Below are positions 57,065 to 63,946 of a stretch of DNA of 63,946 nt, piece after piece. Positions within the stretch are counted from its first letter, which is position 1. Each line of letters opens with the position of its first letter. Made by a program: the position numbers and the translations under genes. Source of the DNA: Gammaproteobacteria bacterium. GTDB taxonomy: Bacteria > Pseudomonadota > Gammaproteobacteria > Pseudomonadales > Pseudohongiellaceae. Below the pieces are notes generated by a model. That model was not told the DNA's origin. It saw only the letters and a program-made list of their open reading frames with translations, and did not search any database. The DNA is taken from NCBI GenBank assembly GCA_009922595.1, contig RFVC01000001.1:1-63946 (forward strand), given 5' to 3'.

Positions 57065-57416
57065 GAGTTGGCCAGGCAATCGCTGTTGTTTTTAAACAGC
57101 AGAGGAAAGTCCGGGCTCCACAGAGCACAGTGCCAGGTAACGCCTGGGGGGCGCGAGCCTACGGAAAGTGCAGCAGAAAATATACCGCCCTACATGCCTT
57201 AACCGGCATGAGGGTAAGGGTGAAATGGTGCGGTAAGAGCGCACCGCATGGGTGGTAACACGCCATGGCGAGGTAAACCCCACTGGGAGCAAGGCCAAAT
57301 AGGGATCCAATGGTGTGGCTCGCACTGGATTCGGGTAGGCTGCTTGAGCAGACTGGTGACAGACTGCCCAGATGAATGATTGCCCTCGACAGAACCCGGC
57401 TTATGGCCAACTCTTC
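57065..57416 (+). ncRNA. rnpB: RNase P RNA, bacterial type A
   Basis: The catalytic RNA that trims the 5' ends of tRNA precursors. Conserved elements are plain: GAGGAAAGTCCGGGCTCC near 57107, GCCAGGTAACGCCTGGGGG, GGGTAAGGGTGAAAtGGTGCGGTAAGAGCGCACCG, GGTAAACCCC...GGAGCAAGGCCAAATAGGG, GGGTAGGCTGCTTGAGC, and the end AGATGAATGA...CGACAGAACCCGGCTTA. The closing P1 helix pairs GAGTTGGCC (57065) with GGCCAACTC (57413). It sits between rsmI and mraZ, as in Pseudomonas. Ends are set from P1 and may be off by a few bases. Confidence 0.97.
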
Positions 57417-57881
57417 ATTCTAATTTATCGCAAAATTCACCCCTGAATTTTTCTCTTCCGCGAAAGCAGGCAGTAAGTGCCTACTTTGCGCGAGATTATC
57501 CCTGGTTTCGATAAACAAAAACGGTCTTCGGTTTACTAATTTATTCTTGAAACAGTCTAATTTTCGGCATTTCGAACTAAAGCTTGAAATCTTGAACCAA
57601 CAAATATAAGCTCATGATCTGTGTCAAGCCTCCAGTGCAGTGTCACATTGCAGCAAAGAACCAGTCAGCCCCTTCTCAGATCCAGAGAAAACGGACTTTT
57701 CTCAAAAAAAACCAAAAAAATTCAAGGTCATAAAAAACTTAAGATATTACTTTAAGTTTAATCCATAGCTGCATGTAAATCTTAAATATTCCCAAATATT
57801 TCTTAAGCCATTTTTGAGCATTTTCGACGCTTTTCGACGCATTTAGGTTCATTTTCCACTCAAAATAGGCCCATTAAGTGC
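57417..57881 (+). other. non-coding gap between rnpB and the mraZ promoter
   Basis: About 465 bases, very AT-rich towards the right, with no supported gene. It holds an imperfect stem-loop at about 57460-57495 (CGCGAAAG-C-AGGCA with TGCCT-A-CTTTGCGCG) without a T-tract, and a tandem copy of TTTTCGACGC at about 57825-57842. An AT-rich region upstream of the dcw promoter could act as an UP element or a bend. Confidence 0.5.
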
Positions 57882-57910
57882 TTGATTTGTTGGAATTCTC
57901 TCCCTATAGT
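57882..57910 (+). promoter_or_regulatory. sigma-70 promoter of the dcw cluster
   Basis: TTGATT at 57882-57887 and TATAGT at 57905-57910 with a 17-base spacer, close to consensus. It drives mraZ and the division/wall genes that follow. The start point should be near 57917, placing the MraZ boxes in the early transcribed region. Confidence 0.75.
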
Positions 57911-57920
57911 GCGCAGAAAG

Positions 57921-57965
57921 TGGCATGAAGTAGCAGAATGTGGGTTTTTATGGGTACGTATGGAG
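57921..57965 (+). promoter_or_regulatory. MraZ operator boxes, 10-base spacing
   Basis: Five boxes spaced exactly 10 bases apart: TGGCA (57921), TAGCA (57931), TGGGT (57941), TGGGT (57951), TGGAG (57961). Known MraZ sites are TGGGN repeats with 5-base spacers. Two boxes match fully and three are degenerate. They sit just after the promoter, so MraZ would repress its own operon from here. Confidence 0.7.
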
Positions 57966-58063
57966 ATTAGCGATGCTCCATCCCAAAACCTGACTCCTTT
58001 CTGCAGTTTTTCTTTCCATAACAATAAATACAGAACAGCTAACACACAGCGTAGGTAAAAACA

Positions 58064-58525
58064 GTGTTATTTCGTGGATTGAATTCAATAAATCTCGATG
58101 CGAAGGGGCGTATGGCCATTCCTTCTCGCTATCGGGGCACTATTGATGATCATTGCCACGGAAAGATGGTTATCACCATCGAAGCCACGGATGGTGAATG
58201 TCTCGTTATCTATCCTCTGAATGAGTATGAAGAAATCCAGCGCAAGGTGGAAGCATTGCCGAGCTATTCCGCCATAAGCAAACGCCTCAAAGGACTCTTC
58301 ATTGGTCATGCTACTGACGTTGAGCTGGACAGCAGCGGCAGAATCCTCGTGCCACCAACCCTTAGATCTTATGTGGCTCTTGAAAAGAAAGTAGTCCTGG
58401 TGGGGCAGGGGAAGAAATTTGAGTTGTGGGATGAAGATGCATGGAATGCCATGCGTGAAAGCTGGCTGAACCAGGAGCCTTCAGAAGAAGAAATACCGGA
58501 AGAGATAAAAGGTCTGTCCCTGTAG
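58064..58525 (+). CDS. mraZ: transcriptional regulator MraZ
   Basis: A 153-residue DNA-binding protein made of two AbrB-like half-domains that forms rings and represses the dcw operon. Each half has the family box: GLNSINLDAKGRMAIPSRYR near the N-terminus and HATDVELDSSGRILVPPTLR near residue 88. The start is GTG 58064 after TAGGTA. The stop TAG shares one base with the GTG start of rsmH. Confidence 0.96.
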   Translation: MLFRGLNSINLDAKGRMAIPSRYRGTIDDHCHGKMVITIEATDGECLVIYPLNEYEEIQRKVEALPSYSAISKRLKGLFIGHATDVELDSSGRILVPPTLRSYVALEKKVVLVGQGKKFELWDEDAWNAMRESWLNQEPSEEEIPEEIKGLSL

Positions 58526-59457
58526 TGACGGAATTAACGCATCAATCTGTTTTGTTGGAACAAGCAGTTGATGCGCTGGTAACCGACCCAGACGGTTTTT
58601 ACATCGACGGGACGTTTGGTAGGGGAGGACACAGCCGCTTCATTCTGGAGCGGTTGTCGCAAGCAGGAAGGCTGCTGGTCATCGACAAAGACCAGGAAGC
58701 TATAGAAGAAGCGATTGGATTGCAGGAGCAGGATGAGAGAGTAATCGTGGCGCATCAAAGCTTTGCAGGCATAGAGGAGCTCGCTGATACCTACGGTGTC
58801 AGCGGCAAGGTAGCCGGCGTCCTCCTGGACCTGGGTGTGTCCTCTCCCCAGCTTGATGTTGCGGCACGCGGCTTCAGTTTCTCAAAACCAGGCCCCCTCG
58901 ATATGCGCATGGACACCAGGCAGGGGCAGACAGCAGCTCAATGGTTGGCAGAGGCGTCAGAAGAAGAAATTGCCAACGTGATTTTTGAATACGGTCAAGA
59001 AAAGTTCTCGCGCCGTATGGCCAGGGCTATCACCCGCGAAAGAGAAGAGCGCCCTATTACAGACACACTGCAGCTCGCGGAGCTGATCAAACAGGCCAAC
59101 CCGGCCTGGGAAAGACACAAGCACCCTGCAACAAGAGCATTCCAGGCAATTCGAATTTTTATCAACAGTGAATTGAAGGACCTTGAAAAGGCCCTGGCTG
59201 GAATCGTTGAGGTGCTCAAGACCGGCGGACGAATGGTGGTGATCAGTTTTCATTCGCTGGAGGACAGACTGGTTAAACAGTTTATCAGCAGGCAGGAAAA
59301 GGGTGATGACTATCCGCGGGATATGCCGGTTACCCAGTCCCAGCTAAACCCGGCGTTAAAGCGGGTAGGCAAACCTTTAAAAGCTGATTCTGGTGAGTTG
59401 GAAGACAACGTACGTGCACGCAGTGCAGTGCTGAGGGTTGCTGAAAAAACAGCATAA
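58525..59457 (+). CDS. rsmH: 16S rRNA m4C1402 methyltransferase RsmH
   Basis: A SAM-dependent methyltransferase (310 residues) that methylates N4 of C1402. It has HQSVLLEQAVDAL at the start, the SAM loop YIDGTFGRGGHSR, LLDLGVSSPQLD, GPLDMRMD and the C-terminal VISFHSLEDRLVKQF. The start is GTG 58525, overlapping the mraZ stop, a sign of translational coupling. Confidence 0.97.
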   Translation: MTELTHQSVLLEQAVDALVTDPDGFYIDGTFGRGGHSRFILERLSQAGRLLVIDKDQEAIEEAIGLQEQDERVIVAHQSFAGIEELADTYGVSGKVAGVLLDLGVSSPQLDVAARGFSFSKPGPLDMRMDTRQGQTAAQWLAEASEEEIANVIFEYGQEKFSRRMARAITREREERPITDTLQLAELIKQANPAWERHKHPATRAFQAIRIFINSELKDLEKALAGIVEVLKTGGRMVVISFHSLEDRLVKQFISRQEKGDDYPRDMPVTQSQLNPALKRVGKPLKADSGELEDNVRARSAVLRVAEKTA

Positions 59458-59460
59458 ACC

Positions 59461-59775
59461 ATGGTGATAAAGAGCAAAACCCAAGTAAAAAGTCGCCCGA
59501 TTACCTTGAAGACCATGGCGCACCTGGTCGTTCTGCTCATGCTGACCACTGTCTCGGCCACCGGCGTCATTTACTCAACGCATAAGAGCCGCTACCTGCT
59601 GAATGAACTGCGGCAGCTGGAAAGGCAAAGGAACAACCTGCAGGTCGAGTGGGGGCAGCTGCTGCTTGAACAGAGCAGCCTGGTCGCACAAGGCCGTATT
59701 GAAAACCTGGCAATAGCTGAGTTGGGCATGAAAATCCCGACCGTGGAGAACGTGGTGGTAGTGACAGGTGACTGA
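59461..59775 (+). CDS. ftsL: cell division protein FtsL
   Basis: A 104-residue bitopic membrane protein of the divisome. A membrane helix at residues 17-37 (MAHLVVLLMLTTVSATGVIYS) is followed by a periplasmic leucine-zipper-like coil (LLNELRQLERQRNNLQVEWGQLLLEQ) that binds FtsB and FtsQ. Sequence is poorly conserved in the family; size, topology and place between rsmH and ftsI identify it. It overlaps ftsI by 8 bases. Confidence 0.93.
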   Translation: MVIKSKTQVKSRPITLKTMAHLVVLLMLTTVSATGVIYSTHKSRYLLNELRQLERQRNNLQVEWGQLLLEQSSLVAQGRIENLAIAELGMKIPTVENVVVVTGD

Positions 59776-61534
59776 CACTTACGTAATTCATAAACAGCCC
59801 CTCTGGAGACTCTGTTTTGTCTCCATGGCAGCTATCACACTTCTGAGTATCATCACCTGGAAAATCCTGGACCTGCAGGTCCTGAACAACGAAGTGCTGC
59901 AGGAGCAGGGAAACCGACGCACTGTTCGCAATGACCTCATCAATGCTCACCGGGGCAATATTGTTGACAGAAACGGGCAGGCGCTTGCCGTAAGCACACC
60001 CGTGCAATCACTCTGGCTCAACCCCCGAGAAATTCTGCCAAATCCCGAAGCCTGGAATAAGCTTGTGCCGGCCATGGCATCAATAAATGTTAATACAGAT
60101 GTTTTGTGGAACCGGATCCAGCAAAACGCTGAGCGGGAATTCATGTACATCAAGCGCCGCCTGCCGCCACTGGATGCACAGGCCATACTGGACCTGAGGA
60201 TTCCCGGCGTTTACGCGCAGGAGGAATACAAACGCTTTTATCCCCTCGGAGAAGTTGCTGTCCATGTCATTGGACTGACCAACAGCGATGATGTTGGCCA
60301 GGAGGGTCTTGAGCTTGCTTACGAGGAATGGCTGAAGGGCACTCCCGGCTCAAAACAGGTTCTAAAGGATCGTCGCGGCGGCATCATTCGTGAGGTCAGA
60401 ATTAATGAAACAGCTGAGCCTGGAAAAGACCTGGTGCTCAGCCTGGACAGCCGCATCCAGTTCCTTGCCTACAAGGCCCTTAAAGAGGAAGTGACTCACC
60501 GGCGCGCTTCGGCAGGCACAGCGGTCGTGGTTGATGTCGGTACCGGTGAAGTGCTCGCCATGGTGAGTCAGCCGTCCTACAACCCTAATAACCGCATTAA
60601 TCTGACCGATGAGGCTATGCGCAACAGGGCTCTCGTGGATTTGCTTGAGCCGGGTTCAACTGTCAAACCGTTCACAATAACTGCAGCGCTGGAAAGTGGG
60701 CTTTTTGATACCACCAGCATTATCGATACCAGTCCGGGCTACATCATGGTTGATGGGCAGACCAAGAAAGATCCTGTGAATTACGGGAAAGTCGATCTTG
60801 AAAAAATCATCACCAAGTCCAGCCAGGTCGGCGCCATCAAGCTTGGCCTCGCCATAGGTGAGGGGCAGATGCTCGACGTACTGTCCCGGGTGGGCTTTGG
60901 AACTGCAATTGGCACAGGCTTTCCCGGCGAAACTTCCGGTGTACTGCCCAACCATTCGCGCTGGAGTAAATCCGATATCGCAACCCTGGCCTATGGATAT
61001 GGCTTCCAGGTTACCCCCCTCCAAATTGCGCAGGCGTATATGATTTACGCCAATAAAGGCATCAAAAAGCCTGTCACGCTGTTAAAGACTAATGGCCCTG
61101 TGACGGGTAACCGGGTCCTCAGCGAAGAGCTTGCTGTCACTGTTAGCACCATGATGGAGACAGTAGTTAACACGGAACTTGGCGGCACCGGAATCCGCGC
61201 CGCTATCCCTTCCTACCAGGTGACCGGAAAAACCGGGACAGCCTGGTACTACAACGTTGGCGGCGGGTACGACAATGAAAACTACAACTCCTACTTTGCT
61301 GGATTCGTCCCCGCGCGAGACCCCCAGATTGTTGTTGTCGTGACAATCCATGAGCCCAAGGGCGAAGAATACGGCGGCGGCCAGGTCTCAGCACCAGTCT
61401 TTTCAAAGATAGCAGCAGGGGCAATGCGCATTCTAAATGTGCCGCCGGACAGTGAAAACTCTGTAAACAGCCAGATCAGTATGACCGGGAGGCTGCCCGA
61501 CCATAATCAATCCAATCAATGGAGAGACTTGTGA
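59768..61534 (+). CDS. ftsI: septal peptidoglycan transpeptidase FtsI (PBP3)
   Basis: A class B penicillin-binding protein (588 residues) that crosslinks septal wall. It has one N-terminal membrane helix (MAAITLLSIITWKILDLQV), the linker with RGNIVDRNGQALAVS, and the transpeptidase domain. The nucleophile Ser is in EPGSTVKPFT (SxxK), and the KTG box is VTGKTGTAW. The second motif reads SSQ in ITKSSQVGAIKLG, while nearly all FtsI proteins I know have SSN at this place; the codon is CAG. Start GTG 59768 overlaps ftsL, and the stop overlaps the murE start. Confidence 0.96.
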   Translation: MTDTYVIHKQPLWRLCFVSMAAITLLSIITWKILDLQVLNNEVLQEQGNRRTVRNDLINAHRGNIVDRNGQALAVSTPVQSLWLNPREILPNPEAWNKLVPAMASINVNTDVLWNRIQQNAEREFMYIKRRLPPLDAQAILDLRIPGVYAQEEYKRFYPLGEVAVHVIGLTNSDDVGQEGLELAYEEWLKGTPGSKQVLKDRRGGIIREVRINETAEPGKDLVLSLDSRIQFLAYKALKEEVTHRRASAGTAVVVDVGTGEVLAMVSQPSYNPNNRINLTDEAMRNRALVDLLEPGSTVKPFTITAALESGLFDTTSIIDTSPGYIMVDGQTKKDPVNYGKVDLEKIITKSSQVGAIKLGLAIGEGQMLDVLSRVGFGTAIGTGFPGETSGVLPNHSRWSKSDIATLAYGYGFQVTPLQIAQAYMIYANKGIKKPVTLLKTNGPVTGNRVLSEELAVTVSTMMETVVNTELGGTGIRAAIPSYQVTGKTGTAWYYNVGGGYDNENYNSYFAGFVPARDPQIVVVVTIHEPKGEEYGGGQVSAPVFSKIAAGAMRILNVPPDSENSVNSQISMTGRLPDHNQSNQWRDL

Positions 61535-63063
61535 ACACGGCAGAAATCATGGCGAGACAGATGAGACTTTCAGAATTACTGGCTGAGGAAGTCAGCATTG
61601 CTGACAGCATGGATGTTGAGTTGACCGGTATAGAAAACGACTCACGGCGAATTGATCAGGGTGACCTGTTCTTGGCCTACAAGGGTGCAAGCAATGATGG
61701 AAGATCGTTCGTTGATGTTGTTATCGCGAATGGAGCAGCTGCAGTAATCGTGGAGGCAGACGAAACCTGGAATGAAATAGAAATCAGGGAAGGGGTGCCC
61801 GTCATTCCGGTAGAAAAACTTGCCACCAAGATCGGCAAGATTGCAGCCAGGTTTTTTGATTATCCGGCAGCAGCCCTCTGGCTTGTGGGGATTACCGGTA
61901 CCAACGGTAAAACCAGCTGCTGCCAGTTTATCGGTGAATGTTTTTCCGGTCTTGGGTACAAGTGCGGCATCAGCGGCACGTTGGGAAACGGCATTTACGG
62001 TGAACCTTATGCCCATGATGAGACAGGGCCTGGCACAACGCCTGATGCCATCAAGGTGCAAACTATTTTTGAAGAGATAAGATTTAGAAACGCTGACCAG
62101 ATGATTATGGAAGTGTCATCTCACGGACTCAGTCAGAACCGTGTCAACGTCAGCGAATTCAATGTTGCCGTTTTTACTAACCTGAGTCGTGATCATCTTG
62201 ATTATCATGGTGGTATGAAGGTCTACGGTGATGAAAAGCGTAAATTATTTCTCAGCCCGAATCTTGAAATATCCGTGGTTAACATGGATGACATGTTCAG
62301 TGCGAAGATTCTCAACAGCCTGGCCAAAAATGTAAAAAGTTTTACCTACAGTCTGCATAACCCCAAAGCAGATGTGTTTCCCCGGGCGCTTGAATTCAAG
62401 CGCTCGGGTTTTTCTATGGATGTGGTTACGCCATGGGGTGAAGGACAGTTCGGCAGCGCCCTAGCGGGATCATTCAATGTCAGCAACCTGCTTGCGGTGC
62501 TTACAACAGTTATGGCAACCGAGGCAGAAAAAGCAGATTTTAACTTTGAAAAAACTTTGGCAGCCGTCTCTAAAGTCACGCCGGTCAAGGGAAGGATGGA
62601 AATACTTAATGACCACCCAGTCTCTGTTGTTGTTGATTATGCCCACACACCTGATGGGCTGAAAAATGCTCTGGCTGCGCTTAAGCAGCACTACAAAGGC
62701 AATATCTGGTGCGTGTTTGGCTGCGGTGGTGACCGGGACAAGGGCAAAAGACCTCTCATGGCCGAGATCGCCGAGAAGGGTGCAAACAAGCTGATCATTA
62801 CTGATGACAACCCCCGCAACGAGGACTCCTCCGAAATTATCAGGCATATCCAGGCCGGGTTAAGTGGTGAAGCTGAAGTGGTTGTGGAAAGCGACAGGGC
62901 CAAGGCAATTGATTACGCCGTGAGCCACGCTAGTGAAGGGGATGTAGTACTGATTGCCGGCAAGGGACACGAGGAATACCAGGATGTGGCCGGCAGTCGC
63001 ATGGTGTTCAGTGATGTAAAGCAGGCACGGGTCAGTCTGAACAAGCGTTTTAAAGATAAGTAG
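61531..63063 (+). CDS. murE: UDP-MurNAc-tripeptide ligase (meso-DAP adding)
   Basis: Adds meso-diaminopimelate to UDP-MurNAc-L-Ala-D-Glu (510 residues). It has the N-terminal GIENDSRRIDQGDLFLAYKG, ATP loop GITGTNGKTSCCQF, the carbamylated-Lys region HLDYHGGMKVYGDEKRKLF, the DYAHTPDGL box and ITDDNPRNEDS, whose DNPR motif marks meso-DAP specificity. The GTG at 61531 is preferred: it overlaps the ftsI stop as GTGA and has GGAGAG 5 bases ahead. An in-frame ATG at 61519 is the alternative. Confidence 0.96.
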   Translation: MNTAEIMARQMRLSELLAEEVSIADSMDVELTGIENDSRRIDQGDLFLAYKGASNDGRSFVDVVIANGAAAVIVEADETWNEIEIREGVPVIPVEKLATKIGKIAARFFDYPAAALWLVGITGTNGKTSCCQFIGECFSGLGYKCGISGTLGNGIYGEPYAHDETGPGTTPDAIKVQTIFEEIRFRNADQMIMEVSSHGLSQNRVNVSEFNVAVFTNLSRDHLDYHGGMKVYGDEKRKLFLSPNLEISVVNMDDMFSAKILNSLAKNVKSFTYSLHNPKADVFPRALEFKRSGFSMDVVTPWGEGQFGSALAGSFNVSNLLAVLTTVMATEAEKADFNFEKTLAAVSKVTPVKGRMEILNDHPVSVVVDYAHTPDGLKNALAALKQHYKGNIWCVFGCGGDRDKGKRPLMAEIAEKGANKLIITDDNPRNEDSSEIIRHIQAGLSGEAEVVVESDRAKAIDYAVSHASEGDVVLIAGKGHEEYQDVAGSRMVFSDVKQARVSLNKRFKDK

Positions 63064-63081
63064 TAGGTACAGGAACATAAA

Positions 63082-63946
63082 GTGATCGGAACAGTGAGTT
63101 TGCAGGAAGTGCAGAAAAAAACCGGAGGGGTTCTCTCCGGTGATGCTAGTTTCTCTGCTGTTTCTATCGACACTAGAACCCTTCAGCCGGGTGATCTATT
63201 CGTTGCTCTCAAGGGTCCGAATTTTAACGGCAATGAATTCGTAGCACGGGCCACCGAGCAGAAAGCCAGTGCTGTGGTTGTCAGTGAAGATGTTGAAACA
63301 ACACTGCCCATGCTAAAAGTGGACGACACACACAAAGCCTTGGGATTAATCGGCAATCTTAATCGATCACTGGCAAGTGCCTGCGTCATTGCGCTGACCG
63401 GGAGCCAGGGTAAAACATCGGTAAAGGAAATGACGGCCTCGATTCTGGGCGAATGCGGTAACGTCATGATGACCCAGGGAAATCTCAATAATGACCTGGG
63501 TGTTCCGCTGAGCCTGTCCCGAATTGATGAAGACAATGATTTTTGCGTGATTGAAATGGGCGCCAATGGGCCAGGCGAAATTGCGTACATGGTAGGACTG
63601 GCCCAGCCACGCATTGGACACATTACCTGTATCGCCGGGACACATCTCGAAGGTTTTGGCGACCTTGATGGTGTGGCCAGGGCCAAGGGTGAAATCTGGC
63701 AGGGTATCGAGGAAGGCGGCATAGCCATTGTGAATCTTGATGATGCCTATGCGCCGCAGTTCATAGAACAGATCAATCAGCAGGCAGGCAATCGCACCGT
63801 TGTGACGGTTAGCGGGCATGGCAAGCCCGATGCAGATTACCGGGCGAGCAATATAGAAATGAAAGCGCTCGAAGGTATCCGCTTTGTGCTGGAGTCCCAA
63901 AAGGGCAATGCAGAAATCAGTCTGACCGTGCCGGGTTACCACAATG
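63082..63946 (+). CDS. murF: UDP-MurNAc-tripeptide D-Ala-D-Ala ligase, 3' end beyond window
   Basis: Adds D-Ala-D-Ala to the UDP-MurNAc-tripeptide. The frame opens at GTG 63082 and runs off the window after 288 codons, so the C-terminal domain is missing here. It has VSIDTRTLQPGDLFVALKGPNFNGNEF at the start, ATP loop ALTGSQGKTSVKEM, GNLNNDLGVPLSL, and VIEMGANGPGEIAY, all usual for MurF. The start has a CAGGAACA site and lies 18 bases after murE. Confidence 0.93.
   Translation, partial: MIGTVSLQEVQKKTGGVLSGDASFSAVSIDTRTLQPGDLFVALKGPNFNGNEFVARATEQKASAVVVSEDVETTLPMLKVDDTHKALGLIGNLNRSLASACVIALTGSQGKTSVKEMTASILGECGNVMMTQGNLNNDLGVPLSLSRIDEDNDFCVIEMGANGPGEIAYMVGLAQPRIGHITCIAGTHLEGFGDLDGVARAKGEIWQGIEEGGIAIVNLDDAYAPQFIEQINQQAGNRTVVTVSGHGKPDADYRASNIEMKALEGIRFVLESQKGNAEISLTVPGYHN

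Noticed and set aside
57092-57410. Two minus-strand frames with Cys/Leu/Pro-rich sequence
   Set aside because: They lie inside the RNase P RNA gene and come from its structured sequence.

Overview
This window is core chromosome of a gammaproteobacterium. The gene order follows the Pseudomonas-type order in several blocks: dksA-gluQ-(cbrAB)-pcnB; lptBAC-kdsCD-mla-ibaG-murA-hisGD-algW; cysD-cysNC; zapE-rplM-rpsI-petABC-sspAB; and dolP-diaA-yraN-lpoA-rsmI-rnpB-mraZ followed by the division and cell wall cluster. Base composition is moderate. No tRNA, rRNA, insertion sequence, prophage or CRISPR array was seen. TonB-dependent uptake, a membrane pyrophosphatase and a catabolic aldehyde/acyl-CoA block fit an aerobic environmental, perhaps marine, heterotroph, but the exact lineage is inference.

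Layout. 1-4.6 kb (minus): pcnB (cut by the window edge), a receiver-less CbrB-like AAA+ regulator, gluQ, and a dksA with a long histone-H1-like lysine/alanine/proline tail. 4.7-9.8 kb: sfsA, a small Rieske protein, a Cys/Met-metabolism PLP enzyme, a second DksA/TraR zinc-finger protein, an unknown membrane-anchored protein, a coiled-coil lipoprotein and a small basic protein. 10-13.1 kb: membrane pyrophosphatase and the Mrp Fe-S carrier. 13.1-23 kb (minus): darP, mgtE, the nitrogen PTS block (ptsO, rapZ, ptsN, rpoN, without hpf) and the LPS block (lptB, lptA, lptC, kdsC, kdsD, yrbG). 23.4-27.6 kb (plus): an mlaC without mlaFED or mlaB, then ibaG, murA, hisG and hisD. 27.6-30.5 kb: a DegS/AlgW protease, a NIF3 protein, a SUI1/YciH protein and a DUF1244 protein.

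30.6-41.3 kb is the accessory part. It holds a YciI protein, two aldehyde dehydrogenases, a LigW/resorcylate-type decarboxylase, a Rieske protein, a long acyl-CoA dehydrogenase and a ToxR/CadC-like membrane regulator. It also holds two damaged genes: a DUF6152 gene with a single in-frame TGA, and a TonB-dependent receptor with a frameshift. Breakdown of an aromatic or aldehyde substrate is the natural reading, but the substrate is not visible.

41.3-63.9 kb: sulfate activation (cysNC, cysD), zapG/yhcB, zapE, rplM-rpsI, a cytochrome bc1 operon in which cytochromes b and c1 are one open reading frame, sspA-sspB, the dolP-diaA-yraN-lpoA group, rsmI, RNase P RNA, and the start of the dcw cluster (mraZ, rsmH, ftsL, ftsI, murE, murF). 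The dcw cluster is preceded by a clear sigma-70 promoter and regularly spaced MraZ boxes.

The most unusual points are the CbrB remnant, which lacks the receiver domain and has a destroyed GAFTGA loop but keeps its ATPase and DNA-binding parts; the possible small RNA behind it at the CrcZ position; the tailed DksA; the fused cytochrome b/c1; the mlaC without its usual partners; and the Asn-to-Gln change in the SxN motif of FtsI.
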